From NCBI GenBank assembly GCA_951812925.1, contig OX638370.1, forward strand, positions 112,606,897 to 112,670,896: a DNA stretch of 64,000 bases, read 5' to 3'. This stretch comes from Calliopum simillimum (Eukaryota; Arthropoda; Insecta; Diptera; Lauxaniidae). A model generated the notes under the pieces. It was not told the DNA's origin. It did not search any database and saw only the letters and a program-made list of their open reading frames with translations. The position numbers were made by a program, and so were the translations under genes. This document shows, piece after piece, positions 19,691-31,765 of this stretch (positions within the stretch are counted from its first letter, which is position 1; each line of letters starts with the position of its first letter).

Positions 19691-20580
19691 ATTGATGCAT
19701 AAGCACCCTTGGGCGAAAAATTTTTTTTCCCACTAAAATATCGTAAAAAGTCATGAAACGCGAAAAAAACACGAATAAACGAAAAAAAATATTTTTTTAT
19801 ATTTTTGTTTCCGATATCCTAGGGAGGACACTTAGGTGAAATAAAAATGATGCAGTAATACGCGCCGTACCTGAAAACCTATATTTTTAAATTTTCACGG
19901 TGATCGGTTCAGCCGTTTGGCAGTCTATAAGCAACATACTTACAAACATTCATTTTTATATACATACTACTTAGCATTTCCCGCTGTGCGTTGCTACACC
20001 TTCTCTTGTACAGAGGGCGGGGTATCTCTAATTAAATTAAACTTACGGATGTTAATTGTCCCGATGCAATTTATATACGTGCCAAATCTCATCTAAGTAT
20101 GTGCGTTAAATAGTTTCTGCGATATATCACTTTTTTGAGGCAGTGGTACTACCTATTTTTTCCTTGGACATTATTTCTCCCGATAGATACTCTTAAAACA
20201 TATACCAAATCTCAGCCATGTCCGTTAAATATTTTCAGAGATATGATATGAATTTTTTGGAAACACGAACAAAACAAAAAAAATTTTAAGAATTTTTGGT
20301 TCCGGCAAAAAGTTTTTTCCACTAAAATGTCGTAAAAAGTCATGAAACGCGTAGAAAACGCGAAAAAAAGGAAAAAAAAAAAAATTAAAAATTTTTGGTT
20401 TCCTTATCCAAGGGGAGGTCCTTGTGTGGAAAAAATTTGTTTCCACTAAAATGTCGTAAAAACTCACGAAACGCGCAGCAAAAACCAATAAAAAAGTTTT
20501 GGTTCCGACATTCAAGGGGGGTTCCGACGCAGAAACACGCTCCGCACCCGAAAACCTATGTCGATTTTATATGTATAGAT
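19690..20580 (+). repeat. Two head-to-tail copies of an interspersed repeat
   Basis: The first piece (about 19690-19974) ends CATTCATTTTTATATACATA. The second starts CCCGCTGTGCGTTGCTACACC (19981) and ends TTATATGTATAGATGA (about 20582). Both carry blocks such as CACTAAAATGTCGTAAAAAG and TCATGAAACGCG. A further copy lies at 46625-47310 and a related end at about 37103. The class is unknown; no coding capacity was seen. Confidence 0.65.
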
Positions 20581-20590
20581 GAGACGTTTA

Positions 20591-20811
20591 TTATGAAAGT
20601 GGGGCAAGTCCAAAACGAGGCAAAAGTAATGTCATTATATGAATTGGCTAACATTTTGTGAGAAATTAATAAAATTGAACTCTGTTTTCACGAAAAGCTT
20701 ACTTGAGAATGTAAAATTGATGCCGTTAAGTTGAAAAATTGATATCTGTCAAAAAAGCGATAATTGTGGCAAATAATTAGTGAGTATGACCCACTTGCCC
20801 CACTTTCATAA
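20591..20811. mobile_element. MITE-like element, 19-bp perfect TIRs
   Basis: TTATGAAAGTGGGGCAAGT (20591-20609) is repeated as its exact reverse complement at 20793-20811. Length 221 bp, non-coding. A TA lies at the left border only, so the target duplication is unresolved. Confidence 0.7.
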
Positions 20812-20814
20812 AAA

Positions 20815-23299
20815 AACGGCTTATATATAGATAAATTCAAAACCAAGATGTAAGCTTTAACGGCTTGAAAAATATACAATCGACCCATTACGACTGAAAT
20901 GGGTAATGGAAAAATTTTTTGCTTTGCAGCTGCCGAGAAAACCCAATGGGATTTAGGCAATAGTTGTGTGACGACAACCACATTGTTCCAGAATAGATAA
21001 CAGACCTAAGCTATTATATGTATTTAATAAATTCAATTCAATCCAATTCAATTAAATTTCCATAGTTGGACTTATTTAAATATCAGAGCACTTTTTTCTA
21101 AGTGAAAATTGATGTATAGACCAATATTGACCAAACCAAATATTTTGAGTTAAATTCTACTTCAAAACATTATAAAATTTTAAAGTGAAAAATAAATCAA
21201 ATAAACTTATGCTGTTAGGCTGAACAGTGCGAGTCTTTATATCGTAATACTTTTTTCAAATTAAGTAATTAAGTTAAATATAGTATATAAAAAAAAATCA
21301 AATCAAATCAATTTTGAAAATGCAAAAATTTGATTTACAAATAAGCTTTTTCTAGAAATTTATTTAACTTCAACGAACTTAAAAGCAAAATTTTTGTTTA
21401 AGTATTCCTTTCATGAAAACCATTCATTTGATTTTTGCTCGTTAAATCTGTTTCAGTTTAATGAATACGCAAATATATCATATAAGCATACCAATGGACC
21501 ACATACAAATCCTTTCAGCATATCCTTAACAAAAAATACCTACATACTTAAATGACTTAAGCAATTCTTGTATTCTTTGCATCTTTTTTGTTTTATTTCC
21601 ATATTTGCCAAACTTTTTGATCTTCAAATAAAACTTTATTGACTGTATTTGATATTTATGTACAAAATCCGTATTTAAAATTTTGAAATCTTTTTGCTTA
21701 ATAATTTGCATACTCCACAGCAGAATCAGCAGCAGCAGCAGTGGCAGACAAACTGAAAGAGATAAACAGCCAGAGCGACTGACAGACAGACAGACAGATG
21801 GTTAGACAAACAGACGAAATAAAGGCATTGAAACAAAAAGAAACCATAAACTTTTTCGCATAAATTGCTAAAAGTTGAAAATTTCGATAAAATTACGTAA
21901 AAGATTTATGCAATAAAGATGAACAGCTTCATGTTGTTGCTCAGAATGGTTATTTTTATTGTTGCTGTTACTGTTGCTGCTCTAACTGTTGCTAGTGATG
22001 GCTCCGTTGTGATGGTTGTGATGGTTACGCAGAATGTCATGTTCTCTTGCTCTGTTACTGTTACTGCTAATGATTTGATATTGTATTGGTGCGTGTATGT
22101 GGGTGGAAGTGGAGCATGGGGAGGGGGGGGGGGGGGGTTGGTGTGGATTTGTTAATTTAATTTAATCATTTGACGTTATTTGATGTTTGCTGTTGGGCAA
22201 CGAGAACTCTGCTTTGTTTTGTGCTAAATAGAATATTTCTTGTCAGTTTGTAATTTAATTATACTGAGAGTTTGACTTTTTTTTTCACTCTTCTAAAATA
22301 TGCTTCAAGGAATTGCGCTTTATTGTTATAAAGTTGAAAGTAGACAGGGACTTCGAGCTTCATAATTTTAAATTATCAAAAAAAAAAAGAAGAAATGAAA
22401 TAAGAAAAAACATTCATGCCAGTAGCCTCATTATTACTCCAGTCAAATGAGTTGAAGGGAAGGAAGCAAACCTTCCAAGAAAATTAGAAAAAAACTATAT
22501 TTTTTCACAAAGTCTCAATATTTTGATGTTCTTAGAACTTGAGAAAAGTGTCAAAGGGATCATTAAGAATAAAAGGTAGGTATTTTCTGTCTAGGCCGCG
22601 GAGCTATGTTCGTTTTTGGCTAGGAATTAAATTTTTTCAGTTAGTCAAATGTGTGCCAAATGTATGGGATTAATTGCGGTAAACTTTTTTTTCGTGACAT
22701 GTTGCCAATGAGGATTTTTTTCAATGTGACACTCATGACAACAATTCAAACGACAAAATTGACTTTATTACACATTATAATATTTTTAAGTGTCATGCTC
22801 TTTTGTTAAAATTCGCTCAGATCATGACCAATTTAAAATTTTTTGGGCATCCTCTTTAATTCCTTCTGTCGGTGTTGCTTCGATGCTAACAAGATCGAAT
22901 TTATCGAATCTGCTCCATCTAGAGTTAAGCTTAGGGCTCCAGGAATACGATTTTTGACTGAATGATTTGAGTGAATTCTGCGATATTGATGTTGATCGCC
23001 TGCTCAACTATCTCAATAGAACAAACTGGATATAAATATCATTTACAAATTCTTTTAAAAGATATCTAATCCAGTCTCTGATACACCGCCTACTAGCCAA
23101 TCCAATCATTTATGTGCTATTAAAAAGACACCTATTGTGCTACTTAGGCTAAGGATTGTTTTCTAAGTCAATACTCTAACCTAACCCAAACTTAAACATA
23201 TTGTTGTATATAGTATGTATTTGAATTATTTTCATATTTTCTCAATTTAAATAGCTACTCAATCTTTTATGGAATCTTAGACTGTCAAATGGACTGTCT
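20815..23299. other. Non-coding stretch with a G tract
   Basis: Mostly AT-rich. A 78-codon ATG frame at 21919-22155 starts with a signal-peptide-like run, but it comes from GTT/GCT repeats and ends in glycines from a 15-base G tract (22123-22137). I do not call it a gene. A CAG run lies near 21728-21745. Confidence 0.45.
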
Positions 23300-24447
23300 T
23301 GTAACGAACCTTTTTTGCCGCTAGCCGGGGTGTAGCCTTTGGTGCTCAGGGTTTGTATACAAAAATTAATTCCCCGCTAAGGAAGGAAGCACTTTTCAAA
23401 ATTTACACTGGTTTTGTTTCATAATTTTATTTCACTGATCTTCTTCTTCCTGAAAAGCACTCTTAAAATATATTAACTATACCCAGTGTGCCAGATGGTT
23501 CAAACCTTCGCTTTTTTATCCGTTACTGATCCGTTGGCGGGAGAGATTCCAAAAAAAAAAGCGAATCGTTTTTTTTTTTGGAATTTCTCCCGCAAACGGA
23601 TCAGTAACGGATCCGTAACGGGTAAAAAAGCGAAGATATGAACCGTCTGGCACACCGGGTAAGCTTAGTAATACGGGTGACAAATGGGCTACGTACGGAT
23701 GATGACAAAATGAGTAAAACGTGAATATCAGAGTCAATCGAACCAGGAGTCATGCCACCACTACCTCCCCGTGGACTTGTCGCTTTCGCGTCGTCGGACT
23801 GTGTTTCCACTCATACGTCAGTATTCAAGAGAGTCGCGCCACCGCTGCCTCCCCGTTGTCCTCCGCTAGCCTGACTTTGTTCGTTCAAGAGAGCCCGCGC
23901 CACCGCTGCACTCTCGAGTCAGGTCAGGAAATTCTTCAGAAAACAAAGCCTGCGGTCTTGGTCACTGTCCACTGATAAGTGTCTATTGGTTCTCACTTGA
24001 AAGTCACTGTTTCTTCCAAGGATGGTTGAAATATTTGAAGAACACGTCTTACCTCGTTGCCGGTTGGGTTACTAGAGAACGATACCATCACCGGAACTTA
24101 CATTCCACCATTCCGTTTTCATCCACGATCAGCTGTTTTCTTTTATTGATAATATTTAACAGTTGGCACTCACTGTTTCGGAACCAGGGTTGCTGCAGCA
24201 CACGATAATAATGCAATTCTCGTCCAACTGTTTATCAAGCGATTGCCCGATAGTTTGTCAAGCCCGTTGGATACAATTGTCCATAAACTATCTGTTTACT
24301 AAAAAATCCTTAGTTTTAAATTAATTCTAGTCTTATTTAGTTAATAATTTCTTAAATAGTGGGTTATTTTATTTATATTAAAACTTAATCAAATACTGGA
24401 AACACAGGACGTGGGCGCAAAAGAGGATTCCGATTTGCATCCTCACA
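23300..24447 (-). mobile_element. Solo LTR copy B
   Basis: Starts TGTAACGAACC and ends CATCCTCACA, with a perfect target duplication GTCT (23296-23299 and 24448-24451). Without the nested MITE it is about 968 bp. It aligns along its length with copy A and, reversed, with copies C and D. No internal coding region. Confidence 0.9.
23482..23659. mobile_element. 178-bp palindromic MITE in solo LTR B, TA target
   Basis: Almost the whole element is an inverted repeat, from CCCAGTGTGCCAGATGGTTC to its complement ending CACACCGGG, around a short centre near 23565. TA is duplicated at 23480-23481 and 23660-23661. The uninterrupted sequence in copy A (AACTATAAGCTT, about 5970) is the empty site. A TA target points to a mariner-type helper (inference). 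Confidence 0.88.
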
Positions 24448-25386
24448 GTCTATCGATGGAATCTGAAAAGCTTTTTCTTAACTAAGAAGCTACACCTTAA
24501 AGTTATAACGGCTTGTATGAGTTATCCAAAAAAAAGCAAATTCTAATAAAAAACACTGAAATTGGTTTTACCAATGGCCTGAAGGTATATTATTTGGAAT
24601 AAAATTTTTTAATTCAACAAAATTCAAAAACCAAATTTAAAGTAACACAGCTCACGGCAATGCAATAATTTAACAATATGACGTAATTGAGCGTAACCCT
24701 TTAATTTGTTATATTCCTGCTGCATAAAAACGCTAACAAAAGCAACAAAAAAAGTAATAATTTAAATATAACAGCAAATTAAATAGAGCATGAAAAACCT
24801 TTTACGAATAATGACCTTAGCACATAAATTTTACGCACGAAAAAATGCTTTTGGTATTTTAATTTTTATTGGAAAAGAAAAAAGAATTAATGCAAATACA
24901 TAAAAAAATATTTATATAAAGTATATACATATGTACATATAAATAAAGCTATGAAAAAATGCAATATTTGCTTATCATATGAATATGTTTCATTTTTTTC
25001 ATTTTGCAATAATGTGATGAAAAAATTTGCACAAATCGTCAATAATAAAAAATGCCGAAAAATTTAAATTGGCTGAAAAATTCCAAACAACAAAATTTTT
25101 ATCAACATTTTGGCAATTGAAGGAAGAAGAAAAAAAAATTTCATCATTCCAATTATCTCCACCTATTTGACGATGTGATGAAACGAACTTAAATTGTAAA
25201 AGAGCGAAATATTTGATACAAAAAAATTTCATCCTTTGAGAGTTGAAAAGTACACATTCCAAAATTGATTGACTGTCAATTGGTAGCTGCTGTCAATGGC
25301 AGCCAGTATGCAATGAAATTAAATTGAACTTTGAGTTTTAGCGAAATAGCTGAAAAATTTTGAAAATGTCACATTTGCACACGAGG
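24448..25386. other. AT-rich non-coding stretch
   Basis: No element ends found. A 77-codon ATG frame on the minus strand (about 24999-25232) has biased, AT-driven composition and is not called. Confidence 0.45.
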
Positions 25387-26260
25387 CACAGTGTGAGATT
25401 TTGCCAATCTAGGACGTCAAAATTCAATTTTAGCCATAGTTTCAAAGATATCGAGTTGAAATTTTGTATATGAACTTTAATTCTTTATGCGGAGGTTTGG
25501 TTCAAAGATGAAAAAAATTGGACAAAATCTACTTGCACCTCCCATACAAATGTGCCTTTTTGTGTAAAAAAAAAATTTAAAAAAATTGGTTGTAATGAAG
25601 ATATCAACTTGAAAATTTGTATTTATCATTTCAGTGGCAACTGAATACTACTGTCAAAAAATGGGAGTGATTAAAAAGGATAACATAAATTTTTTTTTTT
25701 CATGACTTCAGTGCAATTGTTCATTAAACACTTTAGTCATTGTAAAAAAAGTGCTTTTGGGCAAAAATGGGCAAGATTTTATTTTTTATGTCTATTTTAT
25801 GAGTATGTATGCTCATCCTGAATGCTTTGTCACAGCCTAACTACGCCCAACTTGTAAGTTATAGTCTATGAAATATTCAAGATTTTTGAAATTTGTCTTA
25901 CCTTTTTTTTGATTAAAATACTTAAGTGCATATGTAAGGGTTGTGTATAGCAAAAATTTTTAGAGGAAGTATTGACCTTTAACGCAAACAACTTTTTTGC
26001 CAAAAAACAAATGCGCACAACTTCAATTTGATCGCTCAAAGTTTTGTTATCGATGCAAGCTTGAAAATTTGTTTTTGCATGCTGTTCAATAGTACGTGTT
26101 TGATAGCTGATATCATGCTAATGACATTTCTTTTATTCTCTTTTATGCTTATTTTCGTAATAATTGGGGTCTTTTCTAACAAATTACTAAATATGATCGA
26201 TTTTCAAGCACATTTTTTTTTTAATTTTGACGTCCTATATTGGCAAAATCTAACACTGTG
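25387..26260. mobile_element. Non-autonomous element with about 40-bp TIRs
   Basis: CACAGTGTGAGATTTTGCCA...GGACGTCAAAATT at the left is matched in reverse by AATTTTGACGTCC...TGGCAAAATCTAACACTGTG at the right. Length 874 bp. Flanks (CGAGG and GGAGG) are similar but not a clean duplication. No transposase frame. Confidence 0.68.
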
Positions 26261-26409
26261 GGAGGCGGATGCTGAAAGCATAAACAAATGTTAGTAAAAT
26301 ATTATTCGCTAAATGAAATTTTATTATTTCATTCAATTTTATCGCTCGATTTGCGCTGCTCTTAATTTAATTATACATTTGCTAACTTGAGTTTAATATG
26401 GCGTATGAT

Positions 26410-26670
26410 AAACCATCCCACACAGCAAACAGTTTGGGTGTAAAATATGAATTTCATATAAAATAGTTTAAAATGCTCTTATATGATTTTCTATATAAAA
26501 TTTATACAAAAATAATATAAAAGATTTTTGTATGGTGATACTATTAAATTTAAACCAAAATATTGTAAATTGTATTAACACTTTATTTGTGTAAATTTTA
26601 TACGGACAAGTATAAACGGTTTGTTTACCAAGTTGCAGCATAGATTTTATACCAAATTTGGTGTGGATTT
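26410..26670. repeat. Interspersed repeat, inverted relative to 40305-40590
   Basis: Words such as GTATGGTGATACTATTAAA, TTTATACGGACAAGTATAAACGG and CATAGATTTTATACCAAATT recur as reverse complements at 40305-40590 in the same order. No coding capacity. The boundaries are approximate. Confidence 0.6.
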
Positions 26671-27289
26671 GAATTCACTCTAATTTGCTTAGAACATCCC
26701 AGGGTATATTTTATACATATTTTTTCAGATATTTTTAAAATTCTTTAAAAATTGGTCAGAACAAATAACATAAAAAAATTTTCAAAAACTCTGAATAAAT
26801 TTACATGTGTTTTTTTAACAATTCTAGTCACTTTTTACTATATAAGCTTTTTTGGTTAGATGCTTTGTTTTTAATTAAAAAATCAGAATGCATATTTGAA
26901 AAACATAAAAAAATCGATTTTTGCAAACAAATATTATCTAGACTATAAAAATAAACGTTTGGAAAATAACTTATTATGCCCTTATTATAGCAAATATTTC
27001 GTTTGGAAATTAACTTGCAAAATGTTTGGAAATACCTCAATTTAAATTGTCTAATAATCGAAATTGCACCCTTCATATTAAGCTTGTGAAAATTATTTGG
27101 AAAAAGCTTATTACAACTGTTTTTATGCAATATTTTCCAAATGCTTTTATACAATATTTTTAAATGGATTTTTAAATTTTTTAATAAACATTTTGTAAGT
27201 GTTTTGTATGTGTGTTTGAAAATATTTTCCAAGCACTTTTATATGTAATTAAAAATTCAAAAAAAAAAAAAAAAAAATAATCACATGTT

Positions 27290-27364
27290 AACTGAGAATC
27301 GAACCGATAGCTTCAGAGTTATGAGTCGACAATCTTACAAACTGACCTAAAGTGCCAGTTATGA
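27290..27364 (-). repeat. tRNA-like sequence, probably SINE-derived
   Basis: The minus strand carries an A-box-like TAGGTCAGTTTGTAAGA, an anticodon-region word CTCATAA and a B-box GGTTCGATTCT at tRNA-like spacing, then a long T run (polymerase III terminator). The stems pair poorly, so it is not a functional tRNA. Confidence 0.45.
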
Positions 27365-28028
27365 TTCAAATGTTTGTGTCTTACTAAGATCGATAAGTCG
27401 ATGGAAAAAATAAAATAAAAAAATTTTCGGAAGTTTGCAAAACGATTACAAAAACATTTGAAAATAAACCTTTTCTAATTGTTTATTTTAACCTTACGAA
27501 TCAATTGTGAAAATTTTAAAAAACAACATTATCCAAACATTTGAAAATTGGTTACGAAAACGTTTGGAAAGGTCATAAAATCGCTGGTTGAGTAATTTTT
27601 TAACGCCAAAATTTTTGCAAGAGCATAGTCACTATTTTTCAAGCAAGTTATGAGTAAAAAACTTGTTTTTTTTTTGCCCAAATAGGCCTTCAGGAGAATC
27701 AAAAGTGCTCCACAAGTTTTTCTAGGAACGAAAATAAAAATTATGGACTATTACAAAACTAGTTTGCAAACTACTTACTCCATAGGAGAAACCGACTAGT
27801 CAAAATTCTGGTCCCATCACATAAAAAATTCTATTTACGTTTACATTGTTTGTAATTGGGCGTAACCAATTGTCTCCTTATGCATTACAATCAGACCAGA
27901 AAAAGATCAATTGTCTGCTTATGCATTACATTCGGACCAGAAAAAGGCCAATTTTTTTTATTTTATTTATAAATTTCAACAAATTTTATTTGAAATTCAA
28001 ATTTCACACACAAATGTCAAAAAGTTTT
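27365..28028. other. AT-rich stretch with a 43-bp duplication
   Basis: Two tandem units containing CCTTATGCATTAC / GCTTATGCATTAC followed by a sequence ending GGACCAGAAAAAG lie at 27868-27950. Otherwise nothing is recognised. Confidence 0.5.
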
Positions 28029-28100
28029 GTAGCCGAATGTGCTTAAGAGTTTAATAAATATTTCTGAGCAATGTGTTCCGGGTTCGAATCTCAGAAATGA
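28029..28100 (+). repeat. tRNA-like sequence, Ser/Leu-type boxes
   Basis: A-box-like TAGCCGAATGTGCTTAAG and B-box GGGTTCGAATCTC lie about 50 bases apart, followed by a T run. Secondary structure is not convincing. Likely a decayed tRNA or SINE head. Confidence 0.4.
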
Positions 28101-28203
28101 AAAATTTTTTATTAACTATTTATTATTTTATATGTTTCATTTTCTGCTCCGAAGACTATTCAGACAAATTGTGTACAAATTTATAGAAATTTAAAAATTG
28201 GAA

Positions 28204-28275
28204 GTGAAAATCACCGAGTGGAGGATTTGATCCCGGGCCTGTCCACGCAGCGTAAGTCATTAGACCGATACACTA
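28204..28275 (-). repeat. tRNA-like sequence, Glu-type boxes
   Basis: On the minus strand ATCGGTCTAATGACTTACG and, downstream, GGCCCGGGATCAAATCC resemble the A and B boxes of a tRNA-Glu-like sequence. The structure is degenerate. Confidence 0.4.
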
Positions 28276-30185
28276 TCTTTTGTTCTTCTTAACAATCGAC
28301 TCACTGCCAAACAGTCCGTAGTCTGTAACGATATAATTTCACTGACACAATCGATAGGCAATTGGACCCCTTTTGGAACTAATGATGGATTATGCACTAC
28401 ATTTGGGCCACTTTTGATACAATTGACTGACTTTGCATTAAATTTTGACAATTGATAATTTAAGTGAATTTTTTCTAGTTTTAGGTGTATTCCAATATGC
28501 ACCACTTACAAAAAAACTATACCATCGGCTCTACAGAGTAACTAGTTGAAAATCATTAGTGTTCAAGTTTCTTAATCAGTGAAAATAACGATTTGTTCCT
28601 AGAAATAATTTAAAAATAATAATGAATATGGATTTTAATTTCGTTAAATATGCAGCTATTTTAAAGTATTAGCGCATTTCTAAAGAATTTGCTAAAAAAG
28701 CTTTCAATGGAAACGCAATCTTGTAAAAATAGAAAAAAAAGAAATGCAATATTGTCTATTTCGTAAGCTCAAATAAGTAAATGCACTTTTAATGTATTTT
28801 TCAAATGGATTTACGAACAAAACGCTGCTGTTGACTTTAAACAATTCAAAAAAATTAAAAAAAAAATCCAACGAAACTCTAAAAGGTGCTGTCTAAATAA
28901 AATCCATGCAAAATTTATAGCAAAAAACCACTTAACGAAAGAAAAACGGTATTTTTCCAGGGAAAAAACACTTTATTTGAAGTAAAAAAAAATAAATAAC
29001 CAGCTTTTAGTGCGGAAGTAAATACAATCAAAAAGCTTCATCAATTTTATACCAACACAAGGATGCTGTTACTGCTGCTGTGACTGTTGGTCAGCTTGGA
29101 GCACCACAAGAGCACACACATACGTATGTACATTTGCTGCTAGTATTCGTGTTTTGTGACCACCATCCTTTCAACGCTTAAAGGAATTGTAGCAGTAGGT
29201 AACGTACAAATATAAACAAATATGGCTGCTCCATATGGTAAGGAGCACTCAAATATATGTATGTTTACTACTGTCGTAAGTTAAAAAGAGATGAAAAATA
29301 TATGAGTGAAGAGTACAAATGTATTAGCAGTACTAAAGTAGCTACTTTTATTTATTAAAATATTTATTCAAGTGTTGCAGAGCAATTTCGATTTTCTTTC
29401 TTTTTGCTGACATTTTACTACATGCTGCTGCTGCTGCTGTTGAGCAAACTCCCAAACTGTGACAGCAGCAGCAGCATCATTTACGTCAACAACCCAAAAA
29501 ATCAACAACATGAAAAATGACCAATCTAACGAAAACAGCAGTTGAAAGAACAACAACTTAAAGGGGCAAAAAAAAAAAAAACAAGAAATTTCAATTTCAA
29601 CAGCTGCACAACAGCACATTGTCACGTGTTCAAATTTCGAAAACAATGATATTAAGGAGCACACTAAAAAGGATCTACATACAACCTTTAACAGGTTGAA
29701 GCATAAAATCAGTGTTAAGTTGAAACATCAAGAGAAAAACAAAATAAAAAAATTATGGTCCGCAGTATGTGAATGCACAAGACCTCTGGTACTTCTTTTG
29801 ACTCTTTTTACACGCACATTTTACACTGAACTGAAGTGTTTGATCCAAAAAATTCAAATCTTCAGTGTACACTAGAGAGCAAAAAAAAAAAAAAAACAAG
29901 TTCGCTGTAAGCCCTCCGTTTTGAAAACTTATCGGTTTTGATTTTTAAAGAAAAAAAAAATTTGTTTTTTCGACCTCTAAATAAGCTCCTAAATGATTTT
30001 TTCATATTGCTCCGCCATATGACGTCCGATCATCAAGTATAGTATATCGTTATAAGTCTCTTGATGTGAGCTATATTTTATTCACAAAAGAGATTTATCT
30101 CAAATGTTTTTTTCGATTAGTTGTATTCTTTATCTCAGTTTCTACCACTCTGAGGTGCCAAAGGCACTTCATAGAATTATAGCAA
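28276..30185. other. Non-coding stretch with a partial dispersed repeat
   Basis: AT-rich with CTG/CAG runs (29060 and 29420-29480). Positions 29745-29870 are a reversed partial copy of the small repeat at 53850-54090 and 61384-61602 (shared words around GTGTACACTGAAG and AGGTCTTGTGCA). No gene seen. Confidence 0.45.
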
Positions 30186-30328
30186 ATCTAAAACCTCAGT
30201 ACAAAATATGAAAAACAGGATGTTTCAAAAATGAAAATCGTCCCCTAAAAGTAGACAATATTCTTGTTTTCAACATTTTACGTTTTTGAAACATCCAGTT
30301 TTTCATATTTTGTATTGAGGTTTTAGAT
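30186..30328. mobile_element. 143-bp palindromic MITE-like element
   Basis: Arms from ATCTAAAACCTCAGTACAAA to TGTTTCAAAAA and its reverse complement ending GGTTTTAGAT enclose about 50 bp. No clear target duplication. Confidence 0.65.
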
Positions 30329-30723
30329 GCGGTTTTTGCCACGTGTCGCGATCCTTCCCCGTATGTAGGAAAGGGACGCCTATATCTCCTACTCACAGAC
30401 GTGCCACCATTCCTGGCGTTGCCTATAGAAAAGGTAACCGTTTCCCCGTAACTAGGCCAGCTCCTGCACCTATTTACACATCTACCGGAGTTGCCGAGTA
30501 AAAGTTTCGGTTTTGCCCCCTTTTCCCGTTATTTAACACTATCACCCTCCTTATTAAGATCGCCCCATGGTTCTACTACTCCCAACGGTTCTACGTATCC
30601 CACTACGCTACTGTCTAATACCCATTGGTAGCTCGTTCTATTTAACTGGTCATCTCCGGCATTGCCTATAGAAATGATCCCAAAATTACAATTTCATTAC
30701 TACTTTTACTCTTATATGACTAA
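30329..30723. other. Pyrimidine-rich unique-looking segment
   Basis: Richer in C and T than its surroundings and repeating the phrase GGCGTTGCCTATAGAAA with small changes (about 30413, 30660 and, after the hAT insertion, 31761). Possibly the remnant of an LTR; TGTCGCG at 30341 could be an end, but no partner end or target duplication was found. Confidence 0.35.
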
Positions 30724-30731
30724 CTCCGGCG

Positions 30732-31757
30732 CAGTGCTGTCATTTTGAAAAGTTTGAGCGAAGTGAAATTTTGTAAAAAGTGAAGTGTTGCGAAGTAAAA
30801 TTCTAAGAAAGTGAAGTATTAGCGAAATGAACACAAAAATCATAATTTTATTTATTTAATTCATTCATTTTTAACAAAATTTGAAAATATATTTTAAAAA
30901 AATATGAAAAGAATAAATAAAAAATTTCTTAGATCAAAAATTTACCGAAATATGGCCGGCCACTCGAACATAGATATTTTGTTTACGCGGTCGAAAAAAC
31001 GGTTTTTACTCAAAATCAAGGCATCTTACGAAAAAAGTGTTGAGGCAAAAAATGCTTAGAATAGTCCAAGAAATACTTTAGAATTTTTTTTTCAGAATTT
31101 TTTGGATCTTTTTTAATTTTTTTTTTTTGACCAATTTTTTACAAATTGTAAAATGTATCCTAAAATTAAATGTATTCTTTGAATGATTCTAAGTATTTTA
31201 GGCACTATACACTTTTCTCGTAAGACGCCTTTTTTTGAGTAAAAAAATTTTTTCCGAACACTTAAAAAAAAATTTAAATATTCGCGTAGCTATATTTCGG
31301 CCAATTTGAAGCCTAAAAAATTTTTTAATGAAGCGTTTTAAAGAAAATTTTATCTACTTTTATAATACTTTGCTATATTTTGACCTATCTCGGACCCTAA
31401 AGCAGTTATAGACGAATAGTAAAAAACACAAGAATTCGAAATTTTTGCTTTCTTTTTGTGGTCTATAAACTATTTCGATGGCAAATTTAATTCTCTACAA
31501 AAAGTTTCCTGTGCAGTTAATCGAAATTTTACTTTGTTCGCTTGATATATTGAAAAAACAAATTTCTTTTCAGTCAGGTCAGGCATCGGGCATAAGAAAA
31601 AGTATGCTTGTGCACTCTCATGTAAAGAATAAAGAAATTTTTAGGAAAATTTTGGATTCAAGAAAAAGTGAAGTGATTTTATGAAAGGGGAAGTTGCGAA
31701 GTGTTTTTGATAAAAAAGTAGCAAAACACTTCAATTGAAGTGAAAACGACAGCACTG
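30732..31757. mobile_element. Non-autonomous hAT element, 1026 bp, 8-bp TSD
   Basis: Ends CAGTGCTGTCATTTT and AAAACGACAGCACTG are inverted with one mismatch over 15 bp. The target duplication is a perfect CTCCGGCG (30724-30731 and 31758-31765). CAGTG ends and an 8-bp duplication are diagnostic of hAT. Subterminal GTGAAGT/GCGAAGT words recur at both ends, as in hAT transposase-binding regions. No transposase frame is present. Confidence 0.9.
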
Positions 31758-31765
31758 CTCCGGCG

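Noticed and set aside
21919..22155. 78-codon frame with a signal-peptide-like start
   Set aside because: Hydrophobic run comes from GTT/GCT repeats and the end is translated from a poly-G tract.
23516..23975. Overlapping frames on both strands
   Set aside because: They lie within the MITE and solo LTR B; no coding role.
27290..27364. Functional tRNA-Met or tRNA-Lys gene
   Set aside because: Anticodon and T stems do not pair; only the promoter boxes are tRNA-like.
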